64,000 nt of DNA from Botryobacter ruber (GTDB lineage: Bacteria; Bacteroidota; Bacteroidia; Cytophagales; Hymenobacteraceae): positions 32,962-96,961 of the forward strand of contig NZ_QCZK02000043.1 in assembly GCF_003347595.2 (NCBI RefSeq), written 5' to 3'. Both the position numbers and the translations under genes were made by a program. Below the pieces are notes generated by a model. The model was not told the origin of the DNA, did no database searches, and worked only from the letters and a program-made list of their open reading frames with translations. This document shows positions 1 through 7,983 of this stretch, piece after piece. The number at the start of each line of letters is the position of its first letter. Within the stretch, counting starts at the first letter, position 1.

Positions 1-1
1 C

Positions 2-130
2 ATCGTTCCGGAACATGCCGCTGAACGTCTGCTGAAAATTGAGCCGGTGCAACCGCTGAAAGCAGGCGTTTATATGGTGCATGTTACCGGCAGCAACAGC
101 GCTTACAGCAAAAAGCTGATCGTGCAGTAG
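2..130 (+). CDS. C-terminal end of a type IX secretion cargo protein (partial)
   Basis: Only the last 42 residues lie in the window; the frame enters from the left edge and stops at TAG 128-130. The tail has the pattern of a type A T9SS C-terminal sorting domain: a hydrophobic strand, then KAGVYMVHVTG, then a short loop and a final strand ending KKLIVQ. In the family this domain directs export across the outer membrane through the Por/Spr (type IX) machinery and is then removed. The function of the mature protein cannot be seen. A near-perfect hairpin follows 33 bases after the stop. Confidence 0.8.
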   Translation: MVPEHAAERLLKIEPVQPLKAGVYMVHVTGSNSAYSKKLIVQ

Positions 131-163
131 CTGTCCTGGCTGGGTAGATAATCGTAGTGTCTT

Positions 164-214
164 GATGTTGTGCTATAAAGAAAGGATATGTAGCCTTCTT
201 TATAGCACAACATC
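164..214 (+). terminator. Long hairpin after the T9SS cargo gene
   Basis: A 22-base left arm (164-185, GATGTTGTGCTATAAAGAAA then GG) pairs with 194-214 around an 8-base loop, with one bulged A. It sits 33 bases after the stop of the first gene and is not followed by a clear T-run. It may therefore terminate, stabilise the 3' end, or be another repeat-type hairpin. Confidence 0.5.
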
Positions 215-215
215 A

Positions 216-491
216 TTTACTCCCGTTCTCTAAAAACATTGATACATTTTCAAGTTTAATAAAGAAGAAAAAACTCCCCTCCTTGGACCTAATCTTGTAG
301 GGAAAAATGGAATAATAAAATGATTCCTGCCACCAGTTACCGCTGCGCTCAAACTGGCGGTAGAAAATACTTATGAAAAACAATTCATATTTTTATAATA
401 CAAAGTTATCTCTACAAGATTAGCCTTGGACAAGGAGGGGAGTTTTTACTGACTTGAAATTGTATCTATTATTCAGTAAAAAGGGAGTAAA
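216..491. repeat. MITE-like element with about 85-bp imperfect inverted ends (family 1, CTCC subtype)
   Basis: The outer ends read TTTACTCCC (216-224) and GGGAGTAAA (483-491). The inner parts AAAAACTCCCCTCCTTGG (about 269-286) and its complement near 430-447 continue the inverted repeat, followed by TAATCTTGTAGGG and its complement. The interior (about 305-360) is shared with the element at 46152-46433: AATGGAATAATAAAAT, then a stretch around CCGCTGCGCTC. No open frame codes for a transposase. It fills the 500-base gap between two convergent genes. Confidence 0.7.
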
Positions 492-507
492 CCCACTTCC
501 ACTGAAG

Positions 508-536
508 AGCAGCAGAGGCTGTGGTGGCAGGTGCAG
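508..536 (-). repeat. Copy of the dispersed GCCACCACAGCC repeat
   Basis: This is one of about 28 copies of a degenerate 26-29 base repeat whose typical form contains GCCACCACAGCCTCTGCTCC; here it lies in reverse orientation. Other intergenic copies (approximate limits): 3467-3493, 6328-6360, 6892-6919, 7847-7870, 16257-16286, 22435-22464, 23366-23392, 25589-25615, 32319-32347, 35818-35844, 35938-35967, 40771-40793, 41433-41460, 43292-43320, 46044-46070, 46624-46652, 51569-51594, 51648-51677, 53277-53303, 55802-55828, 55878-55908, 56097-56121, 59374-59404, 63524-63552. In-gene copies: 13871-13898 and 39399-39422. A weaker match lies near 17625-17655. ACC is the least variable triplet. Confidence 0.8.
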
Positions 537-631
537 CAGAACAAAAACTGCGAAATCAGCACTTGCTAATGTCGAAAATCCCGAAGAATTTCGGGGGAAG
601 CAAATGTGGTTGATTTAAAACTAAATCCTGT

Positions 632-2479
632 CTATCGCCCTGGCACTTTCTCTTCCTTAAAATTAAACCGGTAGTGAAGCCCCAGCAGGAACTGCCTTTG
701 TTTATAATCTACCGTTCCTGTTGCAAACGGTACGGTAGAAACACCCCACAGGTAAAGCGGCTCCAGCACAAACTGCTGCCCCAGTACAAAATGGCCAGCC
801 ACGTAACTATCCGGTCCCGTGGAACCTCCCCGCAGGTAGCTTCCGTTCCGGATACCAAAGCCACTGCCCAAACTAACCTGGTGCCGCAGCCCGGGCAAGC
901 CTGATGGAAACTGATCTGCCAGCCTGTATTCCGCAAACAGTAAACGGGTTGCCCCGAACCGCACATACAGCTGCGGGTAAACAGCAACTTTCCGGCCACC
1001 ACTCTGTGGTATTCCGCTTCCTTCTTTCTGTAAGTTTTCGGTGGTGTAAAACAGGTTGCCCAGGTGCAGCCCGCCCCCTATACCTGCCCATTTCTGATCG
1101 TACAAGATGTATGGATTTACCCCAAACAAGGTAAGATCGTTTGCGGTTCTGAAAACAGGCGCATGGGTGATATCGGTTTCCTGGTGAGAGCCGCCATAGA
1201 CATTGACGCCATACGTAAGGGTTTCTTTCTCTTTTTCTTTTGTGATGGCGTAACCTGCGCCGCCCACTTTGTATTCCTGGTGAAAATAGCGGGTGTTGCT
1301 CACCCGGCTGCACCCGCTGCCCGTGCCAATGTCGTGGGAGTTGTAGTAATCGCCGGAGCCGTAACCGACTTTAAAGCTGTGGTAGGTTTTAACCTGGGCA
1401 GAGTCGTTCTGTTCTTCTGTTGGAAATGTCTGGCTCATGAGCAGCAGCGGCACTACCAGTATGCCGGCCGTGAGCCAGCGGTAGCGCGGCACCGTAACTG
1501 TCCTGAAAATATGCACGCCCGCCATGGCAATAGCAGGAAGTATGGAAATATGCAGCGCCACCAGCTCGGCGTAGGTAAACCAGTTGCGCAGGCTCCACGA
1601 TGCCAGCACCAGGGCGAGCAGCAGCACCAGCGTGGTAAAGAGGTCAGGAGCAGGACCAGTCTGTACCGGCGCCTGCACTTTGCTGAACTTTCGCTCGCGG
1701 TACATCACCACCGCCCCCAGCACCAGGATCATCACCAGGATTATCCATTGCACCACTTTCAGTCCGCCAAGGGGCGTGCCACCTGCTGCATGTGCGGCAG
1801 CATCTCTGAAAAACTCAATGAAGAACCGGAAGAAGCTATACAGCAGGATAGACAACATAAACAGGTTACCAGCAACCTTCAGGCGCTTCCTGAAAAAGAG
1901 CAACAAGCCCGCCACCGCCACACTGGCCACTACTTCGTAGAGTTGCGTCGGGTGAACCGGCAGGGAGTAGTACTGCCCGTCCGGCAGCAGCCTGGCTTCG
2001 AACTGGTGGAAGTGGGGCAGCGTGTAGGGCTTGTACTGCATGCCCCAGGGCAGCATCGTTATTTTTCCGTGGCAGCAGCCTGCCAGCCAGCACCCGAAGC
2101 GCTGCACGCCAATCCCGATGGGCAGCATGATGGCAAAGGCATCGAGGGCATCGTTTTTCAGGGAGAGCAGTTTCTTCAGGGGCCAGTACACTGCCATCGA
2201 CAGCAGCAGTCCGCCAAACAGGAGCTTGTCGTTTGTTGCAGGCAGGTAGAAATCCGTTACCAGCGCCTGCCACTCTGCATCGGAATAGGTGAACAGCTTG
2301 GTGCCAGCAATAAACAGAAACCGGGAACAGGCCAGCGCCAGCAGCCACGCCACAAAATGATACTTCCGCCGGTGCCCTTCCACCAGCAGCCACACAAAGC
2401 CCAGCAGGAACGCCAGGATGTAAAACAGGTCGAAGAAGTAGTTTCCCGGCAGGTCGATAATGAATAACAGGCTGTTCAT
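632..2479 (-). CDS. Lgt-like membrane protein fused to a C-terminal beta-strand-rich domain
   Basis: The protein has 615 residues. Residues about 1-260 resemble the prolipoprotein diacylglyceryl transferase (Lgt) fold: several membrane segments, FGCWLAGCCHG (128-138) with LPWG (143-146), HPTQLYE (176-182), and RFFIEFFRD (218-226), which matches the conserved Arg/Glu region of Lgt. Two more membrane segments follow (about 280-350). Residues 365-615 are soluble-looking, with alternating beta strands ending in an aromatic strand LLGLHYRFNF, as in small outer-membrane barrels. Genuine Lgt is only about 260-290 residues, so this is a fusion or paralogue, not necessarily the housekeeping enzyme. 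The Lgt-like assignment is fairly firm; the role of the C-terminal half is unknown. A regulatory region is not obvious. Confidence 0.7.
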   Translation of the reverse strand: MNSLLFIIDLPGNYFFDLFYILAFLLGFVWLLVEGHRRKYHFVAWLLALACSRFLFIAGTKLFTYSDAEWQALVTDFYLPATNDKLLFGGLLLSMAVYWPLKKLLSLKNDALDAFAIMLPIGIGVQRFGCWLAGCCHGKITMLPWGMQYKPYTLPHFHQFEARLLPDGQYYSLPVHPTQLYEVVASVAVAGLLLFFRKRLKVAGNLFMLSILLYSFFRFFIEFFRDAAAHAAGGTPLGGLKVVQWIILVMILVLGAVVMYRERKFSKVQAPVQTGPAPDLFTTLVLLLALVLASWSLRNWFTYAELVALHISILPAIAMAGVHIFRTVTVPRYRWLTAGILVVPLLLMSQTFPTEEQNDSAQVKTYHSFKVGYGSGDYYNSHDIGTGSGCSRVSNTRYFHQEYKVGGAGYAITKEKEKETLTYGVNVYGGSHQETDITHAPVFRTANDLTLFGVNPYILYDQKWAGIGGGLHLGNLFYTTENLQKEGSGIPQSGGRKVAVYPQLYVRFGATRLLFAEYRLADQFPSGLPGLRHQVSLGSGFGIRNGSYLRGGSTGPDSYVAGHFVLGQQFVLEPLYLWGVSTVPFATGTVDYKQRQFLLGLHYRFNFKEEKVPGR

Positions 2480-2543
2480 AGGTTTATGATTGCTGTGAAA
2501 TAAACTCTTGGTATTTCGCTTTTTGATTGGTTTTGGCTATGAA

Positions 2544-2590
2544 CGGATTTGCCTAATTAGGTGTGCGAGGCGAAGCCGAAGCATAACTTA
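2544..2590. repeat. Hairpin-forming flank 3' of an AT-rich gene, similar to 33616-33650
   Basis: The sequence is bounded by GCCTA and TAGGC and contains TGCGAGGCGAAGCCGAAGCA, which can fold as nested stems (TGC/GCA around GGC/GCC). Read on the minus strand, 21 of about 28 positions match the stretch just after the AT-rich gene ending at 33599. It resembles a recombination-site hairpin, but the similarity is modest. Confidence 0.4.
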
Positions 2591-2614
2591 TAGGCAGGGT
2601 TATGGGATTGTTTT

Positions 2615-3211
2615 TCACAAATCGTATTCTAATATAGCTAATGGCATGGGCTTTTCATCTTCTAAACTTCTATGATACCAAAGTGTACCTTTATGAGTAT
2701 CTGTGGCAACACTATCCAATTCAACAATTCCATAAGCAACTTTAGAGTTGAAAGGAGATTTATCATCATAAAGAAGTTTTATTGTGTCTCCCACTATTTC
2801 GTATGTACCATTGTAATCATCAAATCCGAAACAGACTGAAGTATAAGAAAATCGATTTTCCTTCCTTATCTTCAAAGATGATGTACAATTTGCAGTACTT
2901 TCAAGTCGAGCAAAAATTAGATTCGGTTCTTCAAAATGATTTGGATTATATACACCAAAAGGAAAAATAACAGTAATCAAAAGTACGAATGCGAGAACGG
3001 CTGTACTTATGTTTTTCTTTTTGCTTTTAAACTTCCCAAATATTAGAAGAGTAAATTGTACAAGTAACACAACAGCCAAAGCTAAAAAAGCAATTACCAA
3101 TACTGCGATAATTCCCAAGTCCCATAGCCCTGGCAACTTTTGCCATAAAAAGGAAGTGTTAAAAAGCAAAAAGAACAGGATTGATGATATAATTATTGAT
3201 TTATTCTTCAT
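2615..3211 (-). CDS. AT-rich membrane protein of unknown function
   Basis: The protein has 198 residues with three predicted membrane segments in the first half (about 4-22, 33-57, 72-90) and a C-terminal soluble domain (about 95-198) containing GTYEIVGDTIKLLYDD and HKGTLWYH, which looks like a small beta-sheet domain. I do not recognise the family. Its base composition is clearly more AT-rich than the genes on either side, which suggests recent acquisition. A 31-bp repeat lies about 100 bases upstream of its start (3311-3341); the same repeat precedes another AT-rich gene at 32512. Confidence 0.6.
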   Translation of the reverse strand: MKNKSIIISSILFFLLFNTSFLWQKLPGLWDLGIIAVLVIAFLALAVVLLVQFTLLIFGKFKSKKKNISTAVLAFVLLITVIFPFGVYNPNHFEEPNLIFARLESTANCTSSLKIRKENRFSYTSVCFGFDDYNGTYEIVGDTIKLLYDDKSPFNSKVAYGIVELDSVATDTHKGTLWYHRSLEDEKPMPLAILEYDL

Positions 3212-3310
3212 CTCTTTATTTCAACTTACCCATAACTATACTATAAAAGTAATTATTACGTCTACACTCCCAATACTGGAGGATAAGCGTACCCCCTAAA
3301 CCTACAGTTT

Positions 3311-3341
3311 CCAAACATACGCTTATCTGCACTATGTGCGG
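3311..3341 (-). repeat. 31-bp repeat upstream of an AT-rich gene (copy 1)
   Basis: On the minus strand this reads CCGCACAT, then A, then GTGCAGATAAGCGTATGTTT, then GG. It is identical at 30 of 31 positions to 32430-32460. Both copies lie in the same orientation 5' of an AT-rich membrane-protein gene. Part of it also forms an inverted repeat with GGATAAGCGTA at about 3282-3292. The rest of the 3212-3641 gap holds one dispersed repeat copy (3467-3493) and AT-rich sequence without a recognisable gene. Confidence 0.65.
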
Positions 3342-3641
3342 AGTAAATTCTTTACTGCTACTGCTCTAAATTTCTTATCAGAGCAACACCTTTCAAAGTC
3401 ATTTTCTTACACAGCAAGATAAAAAAATATTCCAATAATTTAATATCTCAGTTAAACTTTTTCACTGCTGCAGTCACCATTCCCACTGCTGCTTCAAGGA
3501 CACTGTTCATTGCACCTACTATCGGAGTTTCAGCTGCCAAAACCGAATGCCTAATAGGTTTTATATATAAAAATGGTATTTATCAAAAAATATCATAATC
3601 TTACAAGTGCCTTAAACCTAACAAACAACAATTACTTCCCA

Positions 3642-4472
3642 ATGCGCTTACACCTGCTCCTTTGCCTGCTGTTGCTCCTGCTTGCCGGCACAACGGCTTT
3701 TCCTCAGAAAGTTAAACTCACCGAGGCAAACTGGCATGGCGTGGGCTGCTACAAAATAGAAATGCCGATGGGTACGGTGTACTTCGAGAAAGACAACGGC
3801 GTATCGGGCTTCAAAAGCTTCATCGACAAGGAAGGCAACGACTGGATTGCGTCGTACCTGGAGCCCGGACCAAACGGCGACTTCCGCGGCTTCCCGAACA
3901 GCAACGGCAACTTTGGCCATGCCGGGCGCAACAGTAATTCCTTTACCACGGTAGTGGACGGCAAAACAGCAGGCGACCTCGTTATCCTGGAGTCGTCGAA
4001 CCCGGATTTTACGTTTCAGTACTGGTTTTTTCCGGAGCACATCGCCCTGAAAGTGCTGCGCTCCAAAGGCGATTACAGCTTCCTGTACGAAGGTGTGATT
4101 GGCGGCACCGCCGATGCGGAAGACTACTTTGTTACCGCCGACGGGCAGAAGCACATCCCCAGCGGCGAATTTTTCGATTTCACGCCGGAATGGTTTTACC
4201 TCGGCGACCCCAAAGCAAAAAGCTACCTGTTCCTGGCCAAAACACCCAACGACGATGCCCCAAACGAGAACCACCGCCAGATTCGCAAAGGCAACGTGCA
4301 CAACATGGACCTCTACAGCTTTGGCCGTACCGGTCCCGAAAACGGCTACAAAGTCTACGGCATGAGCGGCAACGAACACGTCTGCATCATCGGCTTCGCT
4401 GACAGCTCCAAAAGTCATAAGCAAATGCAAAAGATGATTGAAAAGCGCTTGAAGTCGCCTTTTAATAAATAA
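3642..4472 (+). CDS. Secreted protein of unknown function
   Basis: I place the start at the ATG at 3642, because it gives a clean signal peptide (MRLHLLLCLLLLLLAGTTAF, cleavage near FPQ); an in-frame ATG at 3573 would add 23 polar residues in front. The mature protein (about 255 residues) is beta-rich with many aromatic and glycine residues (FRGFPNSNGNFGHAGRNSNS, FTPEWFYLGDP). This fits a carbohydrate-binding or lyase-like sandwich, but no family is recognised. The gene ends 52 bases before a glycosidase-type lipoprotein on the same strand, so the pair may be co-transcribed and act on the same glycan. That link is inference. Confidence 0.65.
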   Translation: MRLHLLLCLLLLLLAGTTAFPQKVKLTEANWHGVGCYKIEMPMGTVYFEKDNGVSGFKSFIDKEGNDWIASYLEPGPNGDFRGFPNSNGNFGHAGRNSNSFTTVVDGKTAGDLVILESSNPDFTFQYWFFPEHIALKVLRSKGDYSFLYEGVIGGTADAEDYFVTADGQKHIPSGEFFDFTPEWFYLGDPKAKSYLFLAKTPNDDAPNENHRQIRKGNVHNMDLYSFGRTGPENGYKVYGMSGNEHVCIIGFADSSKSHKQMQKMIEKRLKSPFNK

Positions 4473-4524
4473 GAAGTTTACATTGAATCCTGTTGAAAAT
4501 AGCTCATCAGCCAAACCACTACCC

Positions 4525-6270
4525 ATGCGACATCCCCTGACACTCTTCGCCCTGCTCCTGCTCTTTGCCTGCAGCCACCCAAAGCAACTACAAGGCACTG
4601 CTTCAACCGGCAACCCGGAACAACAGGCACCCTATGTTACACAGCAGCAACAGAACACATCAGAAGCCATTACAGCAACCGGAAAAGTAGGGCAATACAG
4701 GTTATTCGAAGCAGCACTGATCAACAACAAAAACTACAACAACAAATTTACCGATGTGGAGCTGCTCGTGCAGTACCAGGCGCCTTCCGGTCGGTTGGTC
4801 GACTTCCGGGGCTTTTATGACGGCGATGGCAAAGGGGCAGGGAACATAACGTCTGGCAATGTCTGGAAGATGCGCTTTATGCCCGACGAGCCCGGCACCT
4901 GGCGCTACGTGTACCGCTGGACCGACGGCACCAAAGGCGGCGCCGGAAGTTTTGAATGTACAGCCGAAAACGCTGGCAAGGGCGTTTTGCAGCCCTACAC
5001 GCAGAACCCGCACTGGTTTGCCTACAACGGCACCGACCCCGTCTGGCTCAAATCCTACTACGAAACCGGCCACGGCTCCATCGGTCAGGATTTTGACTGG
5101 GTGGTGAACAACGTGTACAGCAAGTTTGTGGAAAATGGCTACAACCACCTGCAGGTAAACTGGCTGCTCTCGCTCTGCTGCTTTAAACAATACTACCTCG
5201 ACGGTCCCGAACCCGAAACGCTGGACCTGGCGCTGTACCAGGAAGGCAAGGCCACCACTACCATGAACCTGGATGTGTGGCGGCGCATGGAGCAGCACCT
5301 GGGCTGGCTGAACGAGCGCGACATCAGCGTGCACATGTTCCTGGGCGTGGACGGCAGCCAGAACGAAGGACCTGCCTGGGAAAAGCTTTCTACTGAAGAA
5401 AAGGAATTTTACGTACGTTACATGGTGGCGCGCCTGGCGCCCTACGCCAACCTGGCCGGCTGGAATTTTGTGTGGGAAGTGGATGGCAACCGCGAAAGCC
5501 ACGAACTGGGTTTTGTGCGGCTGGTTGCCAAATACGATGTGTTCAACCACCTCCGCACCTACGAAGACGAATTCCCCCGCGAGAACTACTACCACCTGCC
5601 CGAATACACTTTTGCCGCCGTGGAAAACCATCAGGTAGCTGCTCCTACAAAACCCCTGGAACGTCACCTTTGGCGCGACGCCTGGACGCACCACATGGCC
5701 TGCCTGCTGGGCTATGCCGGAAAACCGGTCTTCATGAGCGAAGGCAACGCGCTCTGGCGCCGCTTCTGGCACGAGCGTGTGGGCGCAACCCAGGACGACC
5801 TGCGCCGCGCTGCCTGGGCCTGTGCCACCGCTGGCGCCTCCTTCACCTGGAACGGCCACGAAAAAGAATACGAACTCTACGCCGGCGGCCCTTCCGGCCT
5901 GCCTTTCAACGACAAAAATCCTTTCCGTACCTCAGAGCGTTACATCGACATCCTGACCCAGGTGTTGCGCAACGAAGTGGCATTTCACAACATGAAGCCG
6001 CACGACGAGCTGCTGGCCCATCACCAGGCACTGCGCGTGTATGCCCTGGCCGAGCCCGATCGGCAGTATCTTGTTTTCGCACCCGATGGCGAGTCGTTTG
6101 CGCTGAAACTAAAGGAGGGCACCCGCTACACCCGCAACACCTGGATAGATACCAAAACCGGGAAACAAGTAAAAGCAGCTGCCGTACGCGGACAGGGTGA
6201 GGAAAAGCCTATTGCCTTTAAAGCGCCTACTACAGCTACTGACTGGGTATTGGTGCTGCGGGCTGAGTAG
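4525..6270 (+). CDS. DUF5060 / DUF4038-type glycoside hydrolase lipoprotein
   Basis: The start at ATG 4525 gives a lipoprotein signal (MRHPLTLFALLLLFAC, then SHP); an upstream TTG frame is less likely. The domain order is a DUF5060-like beta sandwich (about residues 45-140: FTDVELLVQY, DFRGFYDGDG, WKMRFMPDEPGTWRYVYRW), then a TIM-barrel of the DUF4038 type (about 160-470) with NFVWEVDGNRE as the likely acid/base strand and PVFMSEGNALWRRFW, then a collagen-binding-2-like C-terminal sandwich (about 500-581) ending DWVLVLRAE. The family includes glycosidases acting on plant or bacterial polysaccharides from the cell surface; the substrate here is unknown. It stands 52 bases after a secreted protein gene of unknown function. 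Confidence 0.8.
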   Translation: MRHPLTLFALLLLFACSHPKQLQGTASTGNPEQQAPYVTQQQQNTSEAITATGKVGQYRLFEAALINNKNYNNKFTDVELLVQYQAPSGRLVDFRGFYDGDGKGAGNITSGNVWKMRFMPDEPGTWRYVYRWTDGTKGGAGSFECTAENAGKGVLQPYTQNPHWFAYNGTDPVWLKSYYETGHGSIGQDFDWVVNNVYSKFVENGYNHLQVNWLLSLCCFKQYYLDGPEPETLDLALYQEGKATTTMNLDVWRRMEQHLGWLNERDISVHMFLGVDGSQNEGPAWEKLSTEEKEFYVRYMVARLAPYANLAGWNFVWEVDGNRESHELGFVRLVAKYDVFNHLRTYEDEFPRENYYHLPEYTFAAVENHQVAAPTKPLERHLWRDAWTHHMACLLGYAGKPVFMSEGNALWRRFWHERVGATQDDLRRAAWACATAGASFTWNGHEKEYELYAGGPSGLPFNDKNPFRTSERYIDILTQVLRNEVAFHNMKPHDELLAHHQALRVYALAEPDRQYLVFAPDGESFALKLKEGTRYTRNTWIDTKTGKQVKAAAVRGQGEEKPIAFKAPTTATDWVLVLRAE

Positions 6271-6454
6271 CAACCGTACCGGAGAAGACCAGTTCAGGAC
6301 TTTTGCTTTGGTTGCTTTCTGGTGATAGGGAGCAGGTAAAGCTGTGGTGGCTGTGGCTGCAGAAAAAGTTTATCCATATTGCGCAAATACCGGTTTACGA
6401 ACCCAACTTATCAGCTGAAAATCAGGTAAAATATGCAACGCAGCTTGCAGCCTG

Positions 6455-6883
6455 ATGAGCAGTAGATTCAAAAATAACTTTAAACAGGTTAAATCCACTT
6501 ACGACAGCTATGTACGGGAACTGAGGCAGGAAGACTCCCTGATCAAAGTCCGCCTGGGCTGGTTTATTCTGTTCGAAGGGTTGCTTTTTAATATGTATAC
6601 ACAGGCCAGTATCCAGATCCGGTACATTATCCTGGTGCTGGGTTCTATTGTCGCCTGCCTGGTGCTGGTGTCGTTATTAGCTGCAGTTTTTGCCTGGAAT
6701 GATAACTTCAGAATTCTGAACACCGAGTTTGTGAGGAGGTTCAATATTTCGGAAGAGGAAAGAATAAATTTTCCGCAGCTAAACCGGGACAAAAAGTTCA
6801 TCTGGTTAGGCCACACATTTGCCTTACTTATTCCTACTGTTGTGGTTGGCGTCTGGATATTTATTTACATCTATGTCTTCTAA
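6455..6883 (+). CDS. Small membrane protein of unknown function
   Basis: The protein has 142 residues: an N-terminal charged stretch (about 1-35), a hydrophobic pair of segments (about 34-50 and 55-80), a polar middle with NISEEERINFPQLNRDKK, and a third membrane helix at the C-terminus (about 117-140). It has no recognised family. It stands alone between a glycosidase lipoprotein gene and a PEBP-type gene, and a copy of the dispersed repeat follows its stop within 10 bases (6892-6919). The rest of the gap to 7158 shows no gene. Confidence 0.6.
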   Translation: MSSRFKNNFKQVKSTYDSYVRELRQEDSLIKVRLGWFILFEGLLFNMYTQASIQIRYIILVLGSIVACLVLVSLLAAVFAWNDNFRILNTEFVRRFNISEEERINFPQLNRDKKFIWLGHTFALLIPTVVVGVWIFIYIYVF

Positions 6884-7158
6884 AGCTTTCTGCAGCAGCT
6901 ACCATAGCCTCTGCACCTGCCTGGCGGCGACTTCCCCTCAGCAATCGGCTGGAAAATTTACAAGCTAAAGCATAAATTTTATAAATAAAATCACTTACCG
7001 CAACCTCCTTTACGTATAGGATAAAGCCCTCTTTTCCAGTAGCTTTCAGCTTCTGTAGCGACGAGTGCGGCACCAGCTGGCGCACCGGGTGGCTGCTTCA
7101 GGAAACAGGAGAATTCACGAGTACTTTTGCTTTTACCGTCACACAAAAATCCCAGGCC

Positions 7159-7611
7159 ATGGAAACAACCACAAAACTAAGTCTGCAACTGCAAAGCCCT
7201 GCCTTTGAGGCAGGAAGCAACATTCCGTCCCGTTTCACCTGCGACGGCGAAGATATAAGTCCGGCACTGGAAATAAGCGGACTGCCGGAAGATACCAGGA
7301 GCCTTGCCCTGATCCTGGACGACCCCGATGCCCCCCACGGCACCTGGACGCACTGGCTGGTGTGGAACATAGCCCCAACCGACAAAATAGCCGAAGGAAG
7401 CACACCGGGCATAGTTGGCCGGAACAGCTCCGGCAAGAAAAGTTACAGCGGCCCATGTCCTCCGGGCGGCACGCACCGCTATTATTTTAAACTGTATGCC
7501 CTCGACAGCATGATAAGCCTGCGGGAGGGTGCCACGAAGCAGGAACTGGTACGCGTGATGGAGCCCTATATACTGGCTACCGGCGAACTGATGGGCAGGT
7601 ACAGCAGGTAA
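7159..7611 (+). CDS. YbhB/YbcL family PEBP-type protein
   Basis: The 150-residue protein matches the bacterial phosphatidylethanolamine-binding / Raf-kinase-inhibitor-like fold over its full length. Family signatures are SPAFEAGSNIPSRFTCDGED, the ligand-site block DDPDAPHGTWTHWLVWNI, and the second site CPPGGTHRYYFKLYALD. It has no signal peptide, so it is probably cytoplasmic. Family members bind small anionic ligands; the physiological role in bacteria is poorly defined. The ATG at 7159 is supported by the family start. Confidence 0.9.
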   Translation: METTTKLSLQLQSPAFEAGSNIPSRFTCDGEDISPALEISGLPEDTRSLALILDDPDAPHGTWTHWLVWNIAPTDKIAEGSTPGIVGRNSSGKKSYSGPCPPGGTHRYYFKLYALDSMISLREGATKQELVRVMEPYILATGELMGRYSR

Positions 7612-7622
7612 AGCCACGCTGG

Positions 7623-7748
7623 CTAAGGCCAGAAATGGTCATAAAACCTGCGTTTCCGTTTGCGTGGCTTCCCCTTTACATAAACCTCATACACCAGGTA
7701 AAATACGCCGGCCAAGGCCAGGGCAGCTGCTATGATCAATCCTTCCAT
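7623..7748 (-). CDS. Single-pass 41-residue membrane protein
   Basis: This short frame encodes 41 residues: a hydrophobic helix MEGLIIAAALALAGVFYLVY, an acidic/hydrophobic break, then a strongly basic tail KGKPRKRKRRF and a final FYDHFWP. The helix-plus-basic-tail layout and the convergent placement 11 bases after the PEBP gene stop make a real gene plausible. The basic tail predicts an N-out/C-in topology. No family is known to me. Confidence 0.5.
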   Translation of the reverse strand: MEGLIIAAALALAGVFYLVYEVYVKGKPRKRKRRFYDHFWP

Positions 7749-7983
7749 ACACGTTTATACGTATGCGGCAGCATAGCTGTGGCTGCTCTAAACAGCGAAT
7801 GGTTTTCCGTTTCCGGAGCCATATACATACCCTGAAAATGCATACTGCTGCAGCCACCACAGCCGCTGCTCAAGGAAGCAGGGCAGCTACACGACAGGTG
7901 TTTGCGCACCTTTTCTGCTGTGCTGCCAATACATCGTGCGGCAAATTACGTTTAACAGGATGATGCATCAAAAAAACAGAACT

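Noticed and set aside
1064..2467. Long open frame opposite the Lgt-fusion gene
   Set aside because: It is antisense to a gene with clear family motifs, and its translation is rich in His/Gln/Arg with no domain.
2544..2590. True integron attC site
   Set aside because: Core-site sequences are imperfect and no integrase is in the window; kept only as a cassette-like observation.
4702..5859. Long antisense frame within the DUF5060 glycosidase gene
   Set aside because: The sense strand encodes a recognisable glycosidase; the antisense translation is low-complexity Val/Gly/His.
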